In this document: positions 11,799 through 22,631 of the stretch, one piece after another
Layout: each line of letters starts with the position of its first letter
Numbering within the stretch: the stretch's first letter is position 1
Assembly (NCBI GenBank): GCA_030674185.1
Contig: JAPXFY010000022.1
Span: 2,623,093-2,687,092, forward strand
Direction: 5' to 3'
DNA from: Monoplex corrugatus
Lineage: Eukaryota; Mollusca; Gastropoda; Littorinimorpha; Ranellidae
Length of the DNA: 64,000 nt
The notes under the pieces: generated by a model
Database searches by the model: none
What the model saw: only the letters and a program-made list of their open reading frames with translations
What the model was told of the DNA's origin: nothing
Translations under genes and position numbers: made by a program

Positions 11799-13247
11799 AC
11801 AAAAGTGTTGTAAGTGTGGTATACGATACTTTTATATTGTGTTTATATTAAACTTGGAGTATGTCATGTCACAAGATGATGAGAATGTTTTATATTGTTA
11901 TATGTTATATACTTTTATATGTTGCCCATGCATAATGCGTCGAAAAGTCTGTCTGCGAAACGTCCGGTCGACGAAACATCCGTCGGCGAAACATCCGTTG
12001 GCTAAACGTCCGGTCGGCAAAACGTCCGACTCCGAAACATCCGACGGCGAAACGTCCATCGGCGGAACGTCCGCACACGAGCATGAAGGGTGAAGTACAC
12101 AGAGAGGTTTCTGTAATCCACCTATCACTTGGTGTGTTATCACACTGCCACATCAACCTTCAGGGGACAATCTGGAGGAAAGGGGAGACAACCAGGACCT
12201 GTTCAGTTCAGTTCATATTACTTATAGCCCAGCCGACTACTACAGCCATATCAGGGCTAACACCACCACAACAACAACAACAAATGTCATTATTGATCAC
12301 AAGTAAACTTCTCTTGGCACCATCCCACTGCTTTTGCACGGAAACGGGTCACCACACCTGGTCAGGTGTTCTCATCAAGCGCCTCCAGGTCCAAAATGTG
12401 CGGGATACAGTTTATACTCAAAGAACCCCCCAGCGATTCCACGGAAGGATCTGGTAGTTTCAATTCAATCCATATTGCTTATAGCCCAGCCGACCACTAC
12501 AGCCCTATCAGGGCTAACACCATGTCAAAAAGAAAAGAACAATGGTCTGGGAGTTATTATTAAAACAGTTTGATGGAGAAGGCCTTGTGCTAAGCTAGTC
12601 TGTAGTCAGTCTCGACAAGGTCTTCCGTTGAAAGTCTGCGGTAAACCACTGTACGAAATGTACGGTAATCACCAACAAGTAACAACAAGTGGATGAAAAC
12701 GTAATGTTTTTCTCTTTCAGGTGCTCGAGTCCAACCCAAGCATGCAGGAATCCCCAGATGTGGAGGCTATAGTTTGTGTGTTTGGTTTAACCCACCAGCA
12801 GGTGTGCAACGCCGCTAACCAGAGGGATGAACTCACCACAAAACAACCAACCTGGGCTGCAGCTCTCTCAGCTCCGCATCTCACCTGGGCCAGCCGCCCA
12901 AAAACCCCACCCCCGTCAGTACAGCACCCCCAGAAGAAATCAACCATTATCTCAAAACTCAGGAACCGTGAATACCTCTCCAGGTTGCATCCTGAACCAG
13001 AGTTCAATTCAATTCATATTGCTTATAGCCCAGCCGACCACTAGAGCCATATCAGGGCTAACACCACGTCAAAAAGAAAAGAACAACCCGTTAAGATAAA
13101 CAGATAAAACCCATGCTCACCGTCAACCTTGCAAATCTAAAATGCCATTAAAGAAAAACACGTAAAATTCAGAACCAGAAAGCCTGATGAGCACTTAATT
13201 GTGAATACGAGTGAATGATAAAGATAAGATTTGTTGTTGTTAATTTT

Positions 13248-14361
13248 CATAAAATTTTAACTAAGACTAAAAACATCAAATGATTTGAAAATTACATATA
13301 TATGAGACAGAACATTTATTTATTAACAAGCAAACAAAATTTCAACACATTTCATCAAACAGTTTTTTAGATATAGTGTTTTATTTGGGGTGCCCATTAA
13401 TTTTGCAGTCCCCCCCCCCCCTCCTCCCAAAACCCCCTGGAAGTGAGTGCATTTCTCTTTGTTAACAGACAGGGCTGAAAGAGTTAATATGCTCGGGTGT
13501 GTAAAGACAAGTGGTTGGGCTATTTACATTCATGCCACATAGCATGTGAAAAAATGGCAACACCCTTTGTAGCAGATGATTTTCAGTTCAGTTCAGTTCA
13601 TATTGCATATAGCCCAGCCGACTACTACAGCCATATCAGGGCTAACACCACATCAAAAAGAAAAGAACAATGGTCTGGGAGTTATAATTAAAAGAGTTTG
13701 ATGGAGAGGGCCTTGTGCTAAGCTAGTCTGTAGTCAGTCTCGACAAGGTCTTCTGTTGAAAGTCTGCGGTAAACCACTGTAAGAAATGTACGGTAATCAC
13801 CAACAGGTAAGAACAAGTGGATGAAAACGTAATGTTTTTCTCTTTCATGTGCTCGAGTCCAACCCAAGCAAGCAGGAATCCCCAGGTGTGGATGCTATAA
13901 TTTGTGTGTTTGGTTTAACCCACCAGCAGATGTGGAATGCCGCTAACCAGGGGATGAACTCACCACAAAAGAACTGGCCCTATTCTGCAGTTCTCTCAGC
14001 TCCGCATCCCAGCGTTGCCATTTTTTTCACATGCTACATGGCATGAATGAAAATAGCCCAACCACTTTACACACCCGAGCATATTACTAATTAACTCTTT
14101 CAGCCCTGTCTGTTTTACAAGAGAAATGTACTCCCAGCCTGGGGGCTTTGAGAGAGATAAACAGACAGGGCTGAAAGAGTTAATATGCTCGGGTGTGTAA
14201 AGTGGTTGGGCAATTTTCATTCATGCCACGTAGCATGTGAAAAAATGGCAACGCCCTTTGTAGCAGATGATTTTCAGGTCAGTTCAGTTCATATTGCATA
14301 TATAGCCCAGCCGACTACTACAGCCATATCAGGGCTAACACATTAAAAAAATAGAAAAAGA

Positions 14362-14398
<37 letters not shown>

Positions 14399-15509
14399 TT
14401 TAGGATACAGATGTTTTTCCAGATTATTCAGAGGAGGAATTAAATGCTATTGTTTGTAAATTAGAAAAATAGGAAGCCAGGGTGATGCCAGCATAAAGGG
14501 TGGAGTACACAGAGAGGTTTGTGTAATCCACCTATCACTTGGTGTGTTATCGCACTGCCACATCAACCTTCAGGGGACAATCTGGAGGAAAGGGGAGACA
14601 ACCAGGACCTGTTCAGTTCAGTTCATATTACTTATAGCCCAGCCGACTACTACAGCCATATCAGGGCTAACACCACAACAACAACAACAAGAAGAATGTC
14701 ATTATTGATCACAAGTAAACTTCTCTTGGCACCATCCCAGTGCTTTTGCAGGGAAACAGGTCACCCACACCTGGTCAGGTGTTTTCATCAAGCGCCTCCA
14801 GGTCCAAAATGTGCGGGATACAGTTTATACTCAAAGAACCCCCCAGCGATTCCACGGGAAGGATCTGGTAGTTTCAATTCAATCCATATTGCTTATAGCC
14901 CAGCCGACCACTACAGCCCTATCAGGGCTAACACCATGTCAAAAAGAAAAGAACAATGGTCTGGGAGTTATTATTAAAACAGTTTGATGGAGAAGGCCTT
15001 GTGCTAAGCTAGTCTCAGTCTCGACAAGGTCTTCCGTTGAAAGTCTGCGGTAAACCACTGTAAGAAATGTACAGTAATCACCAACAGGTAACAACAATTG
15101 GATGAAAAGGTCATGCTTTTCTCTTTCAGGTGCTCGAGTCCAACCCAAGCATGCAGGAATCCCCAGGTGTGGATGCTATAATTTGTGTGTTTGGTTTAAC
15201 ACACCAGCAGGTGTGCAACGCTGCTAACCAGGGGATGAACTCACCACAAAACAGCCAACCTGGGTCTGCAGCTCTCTCAGCTCCGCATCCCACCTGGGCC
15301 AGCCGCCCAAAAACCCCACCCCCGTCAGTACAGCACCCCCAGAAGAAATCAACCATTATCTCAAAACCCAGGAACCGTGAATACCTCTCCAGGTTGCATC
15401 CTGAACCAGAATTCAATTCAATTCATATTGCTTATAGCCCAGCCGACCACTAGAGCCATATCAGGGCTAACACCACTTCAAAAAAGAAAAGAACCTGTTA
15501 AGATAAACA
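13248..15509. repeat. Satellite-like units 6 and 7, deleted and rearranged
   Basis: Copy 6 starts at 13248. At about 13620 it jumps from the first core repeat to the third, consistent with unequal recombination between two 65-bp cores. It breaks off at about 14013, where an inverted piece begins. Copy 7 resumes in direct orientation from about 14158 and continues to 15509, where a LINE interrupts it. Copies 6 and 7 differ from copies 2-5 by many substitutions and are older or from another subfamily. In both, the donor site of the putative 42-bp intron is the better CAACAG|GTAAG or CAACAG|GTAAC. Confidence 0.85.
14014..14252. repeat. Imperfect fold-back palindrome inside the satellite
   Basis: 14014-14117 is the reverse complement of 14158-14252, with a ~40-bp spacer. 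The left arm reads GTTGCCATTTTTTTCACATG... through AACTCTTTCAGCCCTGTCTG; the right arm reads CAGACAGGGCTGAAAGAGTT... through CATGTGAAAAAATGGCAACG. The spacer is a degenerate reverse copy of the unit segment just before the right arm (AGAGAAATG against CATTTCTCT), so the inverted piece comes from a neighbouring satellite unit. Confidence 0.85.
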
Positions 15510-16721
15510 ACGATTTTGTCATTGACAACGATGTCAGTGTGTTGTGTCTGACAGAGACTTGGTTGCTGCCCAGTGGTGATGAGGCCAAGTGTTGTGACTT
15601 GTCCCCTCCAGGCTTCAAGACTCTCAGCTTCCCTCGGCAGACCCGTGGTGGAGGCATCGCTTTTGTTGTGTCTGATGCCATTACTTCCTCCATTAGTGCT
15701 ACCTCGAACTTCTCCTTCCCTCACACTTCATTTGAACTGGCCCAACTTACTCTCTCCCTACCCCAGCTTCTACTTCATGTCTTCTGCTTGTACCGTCCCC
15801 CTCCTAACAAAAAGAACCATCTCAAGGACTCACTCTTTCTCGACGAGCTCCCCGATCTACTTGAACATATGAACATGGTTAGAGGCAATTTCATTTTGGT
15901 GGGAGACTTTAACTTCCACTGGGATACCCCCTCAAATACATATCCGTCGCGTCTCATGGATCTTCTTGAATCCTTCAATCTATCCCAGGCTGTCACCTCC
16001 CCTACCCACAAGTCTGGCCATATCCTCGACTGGATCATTCACCCTGAAGGAGAACTGGTTGAGTCTGTCTCGACCAGCCTGTCCCTGACTTCGGACCACT
16101 ACCCTGTTCTAGCCATGCTGAACCTCCCTGTTCCCTCTAAGCCTCCCCGCTACATTGAGAAGCGTGACTTGGCATCCATCGACTTTGTGGCTTTTAGATC
16201 GGATGTGCTGGCCGCTCTTCAGTCGGCTCCTGCCCTATCTGCCGGGCTGTTCAACAGCCTTCTTCAAGACGTCATGGATCGCCATGCTCCTGTTCTTCAA
16301 CGGAAAATCTCCACCCGACCACCGTCGCCCTGGTTTCCAGCTGCTGGAGAACAAGTACTGGATGCTAAGCGTGCAAGACGAAGGGCTGAGAGACAATGGC
16401 TTAAAAGTGGACTAGAAATTCACAAACAGATAATGTGTGCTGCTAACAATTTAGTAAATACCTTAGTACAACAAGCCAAGTCAGCATATTATAATTCAAA
16501 AATCACTGCATGTACTACAACAAAACAACTGTTCAAGGTCACCAATGCATTCATGGGGAGAATAAAATCATCCCCACTTCCTTCGCCTGTCTATCCCTCT
16601 AATCTACCACAGAAATTTTGTGACTTTTTTAGTAACAAAATTGAAGATCTTCGTTCAAGCCTCGACTCTCAGTCAGCAATTTTACCAGATGTTCCCTATG
16701 ACTCTTTCACTGGAAACCTGT

Positions 16722-19700
16722 AGAGGCCCACTGGGTCACCTGTGACCCAAACAAATGAATTAATCTCAACAGATCATTAAAATAACTTATTTTCGATTTT
16801 TTTTGCCTCCAAGTCCCAGTGGGTCGCTCAAGGAACAAAGGGAAGTAACCGCATTTGTATTGACATATTTCAAACAACTTGTCTCCCTTCTACATATGAC
16901 CGCCTTTTTGCTGACCAAAACGCGCGCCGCAATCTATCAACTTTCACCGCTGACAACACCCTTGAAAGGTAAGATTTTGACATATCCTTTGACAGTTTTA
17001 CTTGTAACATGTTTATGAAGAGTTCTGATTTGGAGATGAGTAGATATAAGGCGATTACAAAACGTACCAGCCTTCAGTAATGGTGATGTGTCACCGGTGA
17101 CCCTCTGGGTCTTTGAGGTATGGCATTTTAGTTCACAGGTGGGCGTGTTGTTGTTTTACATGGGAGCGTCACTGGTTCTTTTTCGCCTTTTTTACTTGTG
17201 ATTATTGATCACTGAGTGCGCTCTGCGTATTAGTTGCAATGTGCAGTGTTTATAATTATGTCATGTGCTATGCATCTTTGCTGCTTTCTCCCCCCCCCCC
17301 CCCCCCCCCCCCCCACAAACGCTTTCCCCGCCCCAGTGTGCGTGTGTGGTTGTATGCTTGTGTTCAAGTGTGTATGTTTCGCATCTCTCTCTCTCTCTCT
17401 CTCTGTGTCACACACACACACACACACACACTCCCCCTCTATTGCATTGTGTACTGATCAATCTTTCTCTCGTCTATCTCACAGGATGGCAAGTAATTTG
17501 AATCGCTGTCTGCCTCGCAATGCAAGGGTGTACAATGCGACCCAGGTGTTGGACATACTGGATGCCAATGACCCTGATGACAGCGACATTGGTGGCGATT
17601 CCACCGATGACGAGGACTACACCGCAGCTGGTGACGAAGGTGGGGAAGATCCTGATGACAGTCATACTTCTGATTCTGATGAAGGAGAAACCGATCAGCC
17701 AATGCCATCAACATCTTCAAAGCGTGCTTCGAAGAAAAAGTCAACTTTTGTATGGACTAAAGACAAGTTCCAGCCCCCTGACAGTACATTTCGTGGAAAA
17801 GTGTTCGAACTCCCAGAAGGATATGAACTACCATCGCCTCTTCACTTTTTCCAAGACTTTCTTACTGATGATATGCTACAACTTCTAGTGACAATGACAA
17901 ATGTATACAGTGTTGAGAAGACAGGAAAATCAGCTGATGTCACAATGAAAGATATTCAGCAGGTCATTGGCATGTTTTTCAGAATGGGGATTGCAAAGAT
18001 GCCTGGCAACAGGTGCTACTGGGAAACTGAATCGCGGTATGAACCTGTTGCTGGTGTCATGAGTCGCAATCGGTTTCAGCTTATTCTTGGGGTGCTGCAT
18101 TTTGTCAACAACAATCAAGTTGACGAAGAGGATAAGGCTGACAAGCTATGGAAAATCCGGCCATGGTTGGAGAAATTTCGCAGCAATTGTCTCAAGGTTG
18201 TTCCTGAAGAGCAGAACAGTGTGGACGAGATGATGATTCCTTTCAAGGGAAAATTTAGCAAACTGAAGCAGTACGTGAAGGGAAAACCGCACCCATGGGG
18301 AATCAAAGTTTGGGCCCGAACAGGCAGCAGTGGCATACTCTGTGACTTTGATGTGTACCAGGGCAACAAAGGGGGCCAGGAAAAGAGTGAGCTAGGTGTT
18401 GGGGCTGATGTTGTGCTGAAGCTTTGCCAGTCTCTTCCGCAGAATGTCCCTGGACAGCCTGCATTGAACTATAAAGTTACGGCAGACAACTTTTTTACAG
18501 GTATGCCCCTGATGATGAAGTTGAAAGAGAAAGGCCTCCACTACACTGGAACTGTGCGGCCAAACAGACTCCCTGGAGTAAAGCTGGAAGCGGAAAACAC
18601 CATGAAAAAGAAAGGGAGGGGAACTATGGATGAGTCTGTCGAGATGAGCTCCAACATCGTTGCCATTAGATGGTACGACACCAGGGCCGTGACAACTTTG
18701 TCCACCTATCTTGGCACCACCCCGACCAACATTGTCAGGCGGTACGACAAGACCAGGAAGACACATGTCCATGTGCAGCGACCTGCTGTCATAAAGGCTT
18801 ACAATGAGCACATGGGAGGGGTGGACTTACTCGATTGCTTTGTTGCAAAGCATACATACCGCATGAAGTCAAGACGGTGGTACTTGTACATTTTCTGGCA
18901 CACCCTGAGGATAATGCTGGTCAATGCATGGTTGTCTTACCGCCGTGTCTGCACACTTCTTGGTTTGCCGAAACGCGACACCCTGAATCAGCGCAAGTTC
19001 CAAGCAAAAGTTGCAACTCTTCTGATTGAACTGCATGCCCCCAACGGCAGAAAGCGGGGTCGCCCATCCCTTGAGGAAGCAGCACCTCCTTGTCCAAAAA
19101 AGAAGCCTGTTCAACCCATGCCAGAGCCAGAAGTAAGAGGAGACGGGTATTTCCACTTCCCCATCAAGAGTGAACAGCGCCAGCGGTGCAGGAAGTGTCA
19201 GCAAAAGTGCAACAACATTTGCGAAAAATGCAAAGTGCATCTGTGCTACACAGAACACAGAAATTGTTTCAGAGACTTTCACATCGCCTAGTCTGCTGAA
19301 AACACATGCTTGTTTGAACTAACATCACAGCAGTCACAGATGAAGTACATGCATGTGATTTGCATATTTCTTGAATTGATTGTAAAATCGTAGGTGTGCA
19401 TTCCCGTTGTTGATCATGGTGACAACCGGGGAATGACATTTGCTGAAATTTTTTTTTTGAGGGTGGGGTGGGGCTGGGGGTGGAGAGTAGTCATAAAGCA
19501 AACAAAAAACTTTGTTAAACACCAACAATAACACTTGTTTTTAAGTTCTAGTCAGGTTTTATACATTCATGATTTTGATGCTTTTGTTTGCCATGAAGAC
19601 CCAGTGGGTCACCGGTGGAACATTAAAAAAAAGTAGGTCAACCAGAATAAAATATGAATTTGATGATGGATATCAGTTTCTTGTCTTGTTCAGAGACAGT

Positions 19701-19749
19701 GACCTGCTGACAGTATTTTTCTTTCAACTGAAACACTCCTTGGGCCTCT
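16722..19749 (+). mobile_element. piggyBac element with intact transposase, atypical ends
   Basis: About 3.0 kb inserted in the LINE. The outermost inverted match is AGAGGCCCA (16722-16730) with TGGGCCTCT (19741-19749), directly at the joins with LINE coding sequence. Copies of a CCCAGTGGGTCACCGGTGAC-like motif occur near both ends (16733, 16815, 17092, 19600), as expected of transposase-binding subterminal repeats. No TTAA duplication, the hallmark of piggyBac, was found at the joins, so either the ends have changed or this lineage differs. A C-run and (CT)n/(CA)n tract (17290-17432) lie in the 5' leader. Confidence 0.8.
17486..19291 (+). CDS. piggyBac transposase, full length (601 aa)
   Basis: I place the start at the ATG at 17486 (MASNLNRCLPRN). 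The ORF is open for 84 more codons upstream but only through poly-C and CT/CA repeats, and CTATCTCACAG just before the ATG looks like a splice acceptor. The protein has an acidic N-terminus, the DDE_Tnp_1_7 core, and the conserved catalytic Asp residues at 247 (SVDEMMIPFKG), 334 (TADNFFTG) and 447 (GGVDLLDC). These spacings match the insect enzyme. It ends in a Cys-rich zinc-binding domain (CRKCQQKC...CEKCKVHLCY...NCF) that binds the element ends. Length and motifs are complete and no stop or shift was seen, which is exceptional here. It cuts and pastes DNA at TTAA sites in the nucleus. It may be recently active or selected for a host role. Confidence 0.93.
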   Translation: MASNLNRCLPRNARVYNATQVLDILDANDPDDSDIGGDSTDDEDYTAAGDEGGEDPDDSHTSDSDEGETDQPMPSTSSKRASKKKSTFVWTKDKFQPPDSTFRGKVFELPEGYELPSPLHFFQDFLTDDMLQLLVTMTNVYSVEKTGKSADVTMKDIQQVIGMFFRMGIAKMPGNRCYWETESRYEPVAGVMSRNRFQLILGVLHFVNNNQVDEEDKADKLWKIRPWLEKFRSNCLKVVPEEQNSVDEMMIPFKGKFSKLKQYVKGKPHPWGIKVWARTGSSGILCDFDVYQGNKGGQEKSELGVGADVVLKLCQSLPQNVPGQPALNYKVTADNFFTGMPLMMKLKEKGLHYTGTVRPNRLPGVKLEAENTMKKKGRGTMDESVEMSSNIVAIRWYDTRAVTTLSTYLGTTPTNIVRRYDKTRKTHVHVQRPAVIKAYNEHMGGVDLLDCFVAKHTYRMKSRRWYLYIFWHTLRIMLVNAWLSYRRVCTLLGLPKRDTLNQRKFQAKVATLLIELHAPNGRKRGRPSLEEAAPPCPKKKPVQPMPEPEVRGDGYFHFPIKSEQRQRCRKCQQKCNNICEKCKVHLCYTEHRNCFRDFHIA

Positions 19750-21397
19750 GAGGGTTTTTTTAATGAATTTAAGCCTGTGACTGAAGCTGTTGTCAGTGAA
19801 GTTATTCATAAAACTACCATAAAGACATGTGCACTTGATCCCCTTCCATCTGTTCTTTTATCCCAATTGATTCACGATTTGCTTCCCTACATCACTGTCA
19901 TTGTAAATGACTCTCTCACTTCTGGATGTTTTCCTTCTATTCTCAAGACAGCTATTGTTCAACCTCTTCTAAAGAAACCCTCCCTTGATCCTGAAAACCT
20001 GAAAAACTACCGTCCTGTTTCCAATCTGTCCTTTCTTTCTAAGATTATTGAAAAGATCGCACTTCTCCAACTCCAGGAACACCTGGATTGCAACAGCCTT
20101 CTCTATCCTTTGCAATCTGCCTATCGCTCTGGTCATAGTACAGAGACTGCTCTTTTGAAGATTGTGAATGATCTGCTATCTACTCTAGACAATGGTCAGG
20201 TGTCCCTTCTCTCTCTTCTTGATCTCTCTTCTGCCTTCGACACTATTGATCACAATACTCTTCTTTCTCGACTTCAGAATATTTTTGGTATCTCTGGCAT
20301 TGCTCTGTCATGGTTTCAATCCTACCTTTCTGGTCGTGTACAAGTTGTCTCCATAAATGGTGTCTCTTCTAATCCTACCATCTTGAAGTACGGTGTTCCT
20401 CAGGGCTCTGTCTTAGGCCCTATTCTCTTTATTTTGTACACTCAGCCCATCTCTGACATTGTAGCCCATCATCACATATCCCATCACTGTTTTTCTGATG
20501 ACAACCAAATCTACATGTCTGGCCATCCCTCCACTATCCCTTCTATAATTCAACGCACACAGCTCTGCATTTCTGACATAAAGTCTTGGATGACAATTGA
20601 CATGCAACAAACTCCAGCTGAATAATGACAAAACAGAATTTATATTTATTGCATCAAAGCGACTTCTGTCTACTGTGCCTATCCCTGTTTCTATCCAGCT
20701 TGAAGACTCGGTAATCCACACTTCCACATCCGTGCGTAATCTTGGAGTTGTACTGGACCAAACTCTTTCCTTCCACAGCCAGGTATCCTCTGTCTGTCGT
20801 GCTTGTTACTTAGAACTTCGACGGATCAGTTCTGTGCGTCATCTTCTATCTGAAGAAAGCACTATAACTCTCATTTCTGCACTCATTCTTTCCAGACTCG
20901 ACTACTGTAACTCGCTTCTTGCTGGCTGCCCCCAAACACTCTTATCCAAATTGCAAAAAGTTCAAAATAACGCTGCTCGCCTTGTACGGAAATGCCCAAG
21001 GTCAACTCATGTTTCCCCTCTGCTTCGAACTCTACACTGGCTTCCTGTTCGAAAGCGTATTGACTATAAACTTTCCCTCCTATGCCATAAGTCTCTGGCT
21101 GGTCTAGCTCCCCCCTATCTTTCTGATCTCCTGACTGTTTACATTCCCTCCAAAGAGCTACGCTCTTCTACTGATGCCCACCTACTTAGAATCCCACGCT
21201 TCCGCAACAAAACTCTTGGTGAACGTGCTTTTTCTTATCAGGCCCCCTCTATTTGGAACAAACTTCCCTTTCCTCTCCGCTCTACCTGTAACCTTTCTTC
21301 GTTTAAGTCCAGTCTAAAAACCACTCTTTTTAAATCCTAGCCTGTAGTTCTGTACTCTTACTTCAGCTGCCACCTTGAAATCTGTGCCCGCGCGCGT

Positions 21398-21412
21398 GTT
21401 GTGTGTGTGTGC

Positions 21413-21449
<37 letters not shown>

Positions 21450-21482
21450 GGTGTGTGTGTGTGTGTTGTGTGGTGGTGTGTG

Positions 21483-21556
<74 letters not shown>

Positions 21557-21592
21557 GCGTGTGTTGTGTGTGCGTGGTGTGTGTGTGTTTAC
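21398..21592. repeat. (TG)n microsatellite in the LINE 3' region
   Basis: Nearly uninterrupted TG dinucleotides with GGTG, TGCG and TTGTG variants. The Cys/Val and His/Thr ORFs on both strands are translations of this repeat. Confidence 0.95.
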
Positions 21593-21660
21593 TGTAAGCG
21601 CTTAGGGCTTTTTTTTTTTTTAGATTAAGCGCCATAAATGTTCACTATTATTATTATTAT

Positions 21661-22631
21661 AAAAAACCATGTTCACCGTCAACCTTGCAAATCTAAAATG
21701 CCATTACAGAAAAACACCTAAAATTCAGAAACAGAAAGCCTGATGAGCACTTAATTGTGAATACGATGAAATGATAAAGATAAGATTTGTTGTAATTTCA
21801 TAAAATTTTAACTAAGACTAAAAACATCAATGATTTGAAATTACATATAAGACAGAACATTTATTTATTAACAAGCATACAAGATTTCAATACATTTCAT
21901 CAAATAGTTTTTTAGATATACGTGTTTTATTTGGGGTGCCCGTTAATTTTGCAGTCCCCCCACCCCCCCAAAACCCCCTGGCTGTGAGTGCATTTCTCTT
22001 TGTTAACAGACAGGGCTGAAAGAGTTAATATGCTTGAGTGTGTAAAGTGGTTGGGTTATTTACATTCATGCCACGTAGCATGTGAAAAAATAGCAACGCC
22101 CTTTGTAGCAGATGATTTTCAGTTCAGTTCAGTTCATATTGCATATAGCCCAGCCGACTACTACAGCCATATCAGGGCTAACACATTAAAAAAATAAAAA
22201 AAGAAGAAAAAAAAGAGAGAGATAATTTTTAGAATACAGATGATTTTCCAGATTATTCAGAGGCGGAATTAAATGTTATTGTTTGTAAATTAGAAAAATA
22301 GGAAGCCAGGGTGATGCCAGCATGAAGGGTGGAGTACACAGAGAGTTTGTGTAATCCACCTATCACCTGGTGTATTATCTCACTGCCACATCAACCTTCA
22401 GAGGACAATCTGGAGGAAAGGGGAGACAACCAGGACCTGTTCAGTTCAGTTCATATTACTTATAGCCCAGCCGACTACTACAGCCATATCAGGGCTAACA
22501 CCACCACAACAACAACAACAACAACAAATGTCATTATTGATCACAAGTAAACTTCTCTTGGCACCATCCCACTGCTTTTGCAGGGAAACGGGTCACCACA
22601 CCTGGTCAGGTGTTTTCATCAAGCGCCTCCT
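21661..22631. repeat. Remainder of satellite unit 7 and truncated unit 8
   Basis: 21661-21798 completes unit 7 after the LINE insertion. Unit 8 starts at 21799 and matches other units through the CAACAACAACAA tract and CATCAAGCGCCTCC at 22618-22631, where similarity stops. This is the right-hand limit of the array in this window. Confidence 0.85.

Larger units (their letters stand above)
10158..12080 (+). mobile_element. MULE (Mutator-like) DNA transposon
   Basis: The insert is flanked by a 9-bp duplication GCATGAAGG (10149-10157 and 12081-12089), the length expected for Mutator-like elements. The site is present once in uninterrupted units. Both ends carry long inverted repeats (about 10158-10325 and 11935-12080) built from tandem 16-18 bp units such as CGGACGTTTCGCCGAC, inverted at the right end. 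Inside are (GA)n tracts and an ORF with FLYWCH zinc-finger and MULE transposase signatures. Right and left termini are not identical in their outermost ~8 bases. Confidence 0.88.
9600..13247. repeat. Satellite-like unit, copy 5, interrupted by a MULE
   Basis: Copy 5 runs 9600-10157, is interrupted by the MULE at 10158-12080, and resumes to 13247. Without the insert and one 9-bp target copy it is about 1716 bp. The homeodomain-like piece recurs here (second exon from 12721). Confidence 0.9.
15510..21340 (+). pseudogene. LINE endonuclease-reverse transcriptase ORF, interrupted
   Basis: The exonuclease/endonuclease/phosphatase-type domain begins at TETWLLPSGDEAKC and includes the metal-site motif VGDFNFHWD; it is read to 16723. 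After the piggyBac, the reverse transcriptase resumes (19777-20625) with LKNYRPVSNLSFLSK, SAYRSGHSTETALLK, LLDLSSAFDTIDH, YGVPQGSVLGP and the catalytic FSDDNQ. A 7-base insertion near 20600 (ATTGACA duplicating the preceding bases) shifts the frame; the C-terminal region continues at 20597-21340 with LSRLDYCNSLLAG and WLPVRKRIDYK. The protein copies LINE RNA into genomic DNA by target-primed reverse transcription. This copy is inactivated by 5' truncation, insertion and frameshift. Confidence 0.9.
15510..21660 (+). mobile_element. CR1/L2-like LINE, 5'-truncated, split by a piggyBac
   Basis: A non-LTR retrotransposon inserted in satellite unit 7: the unit reads up to ...GTTAAGATAAAC (15509) and continues at AAAAAACCATGTTCACCGTC (21661). 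The LINE begins inside its endonuclease domain, contains reverse transcriptase, and ends in a (TG)n tract, a short AAGCGC...GCGC stem and a (TTA)n tail. It is split into 15510-16721 and about 19750-21660 by a piggyBac. The same 3' design (TGTAARCGCYTAGGGC then ATGTTCA and a TTA/AAT run) is seen in the second LINE at 40410-40481, so both belong to one family group. Confidence 0.85.

Noticed and set aside
16758..19765. TTAA target duplication for the intact piggyBac
   Set aside because: TTAA strings occur nearby (16758, 19761) but not at equivalent positions next to the inverted ends or the LINE joins.
21363..21635. His/Thr and Cys/Val ORFs
   Set aside because: Simple translation of a (TG)n microsatellite.
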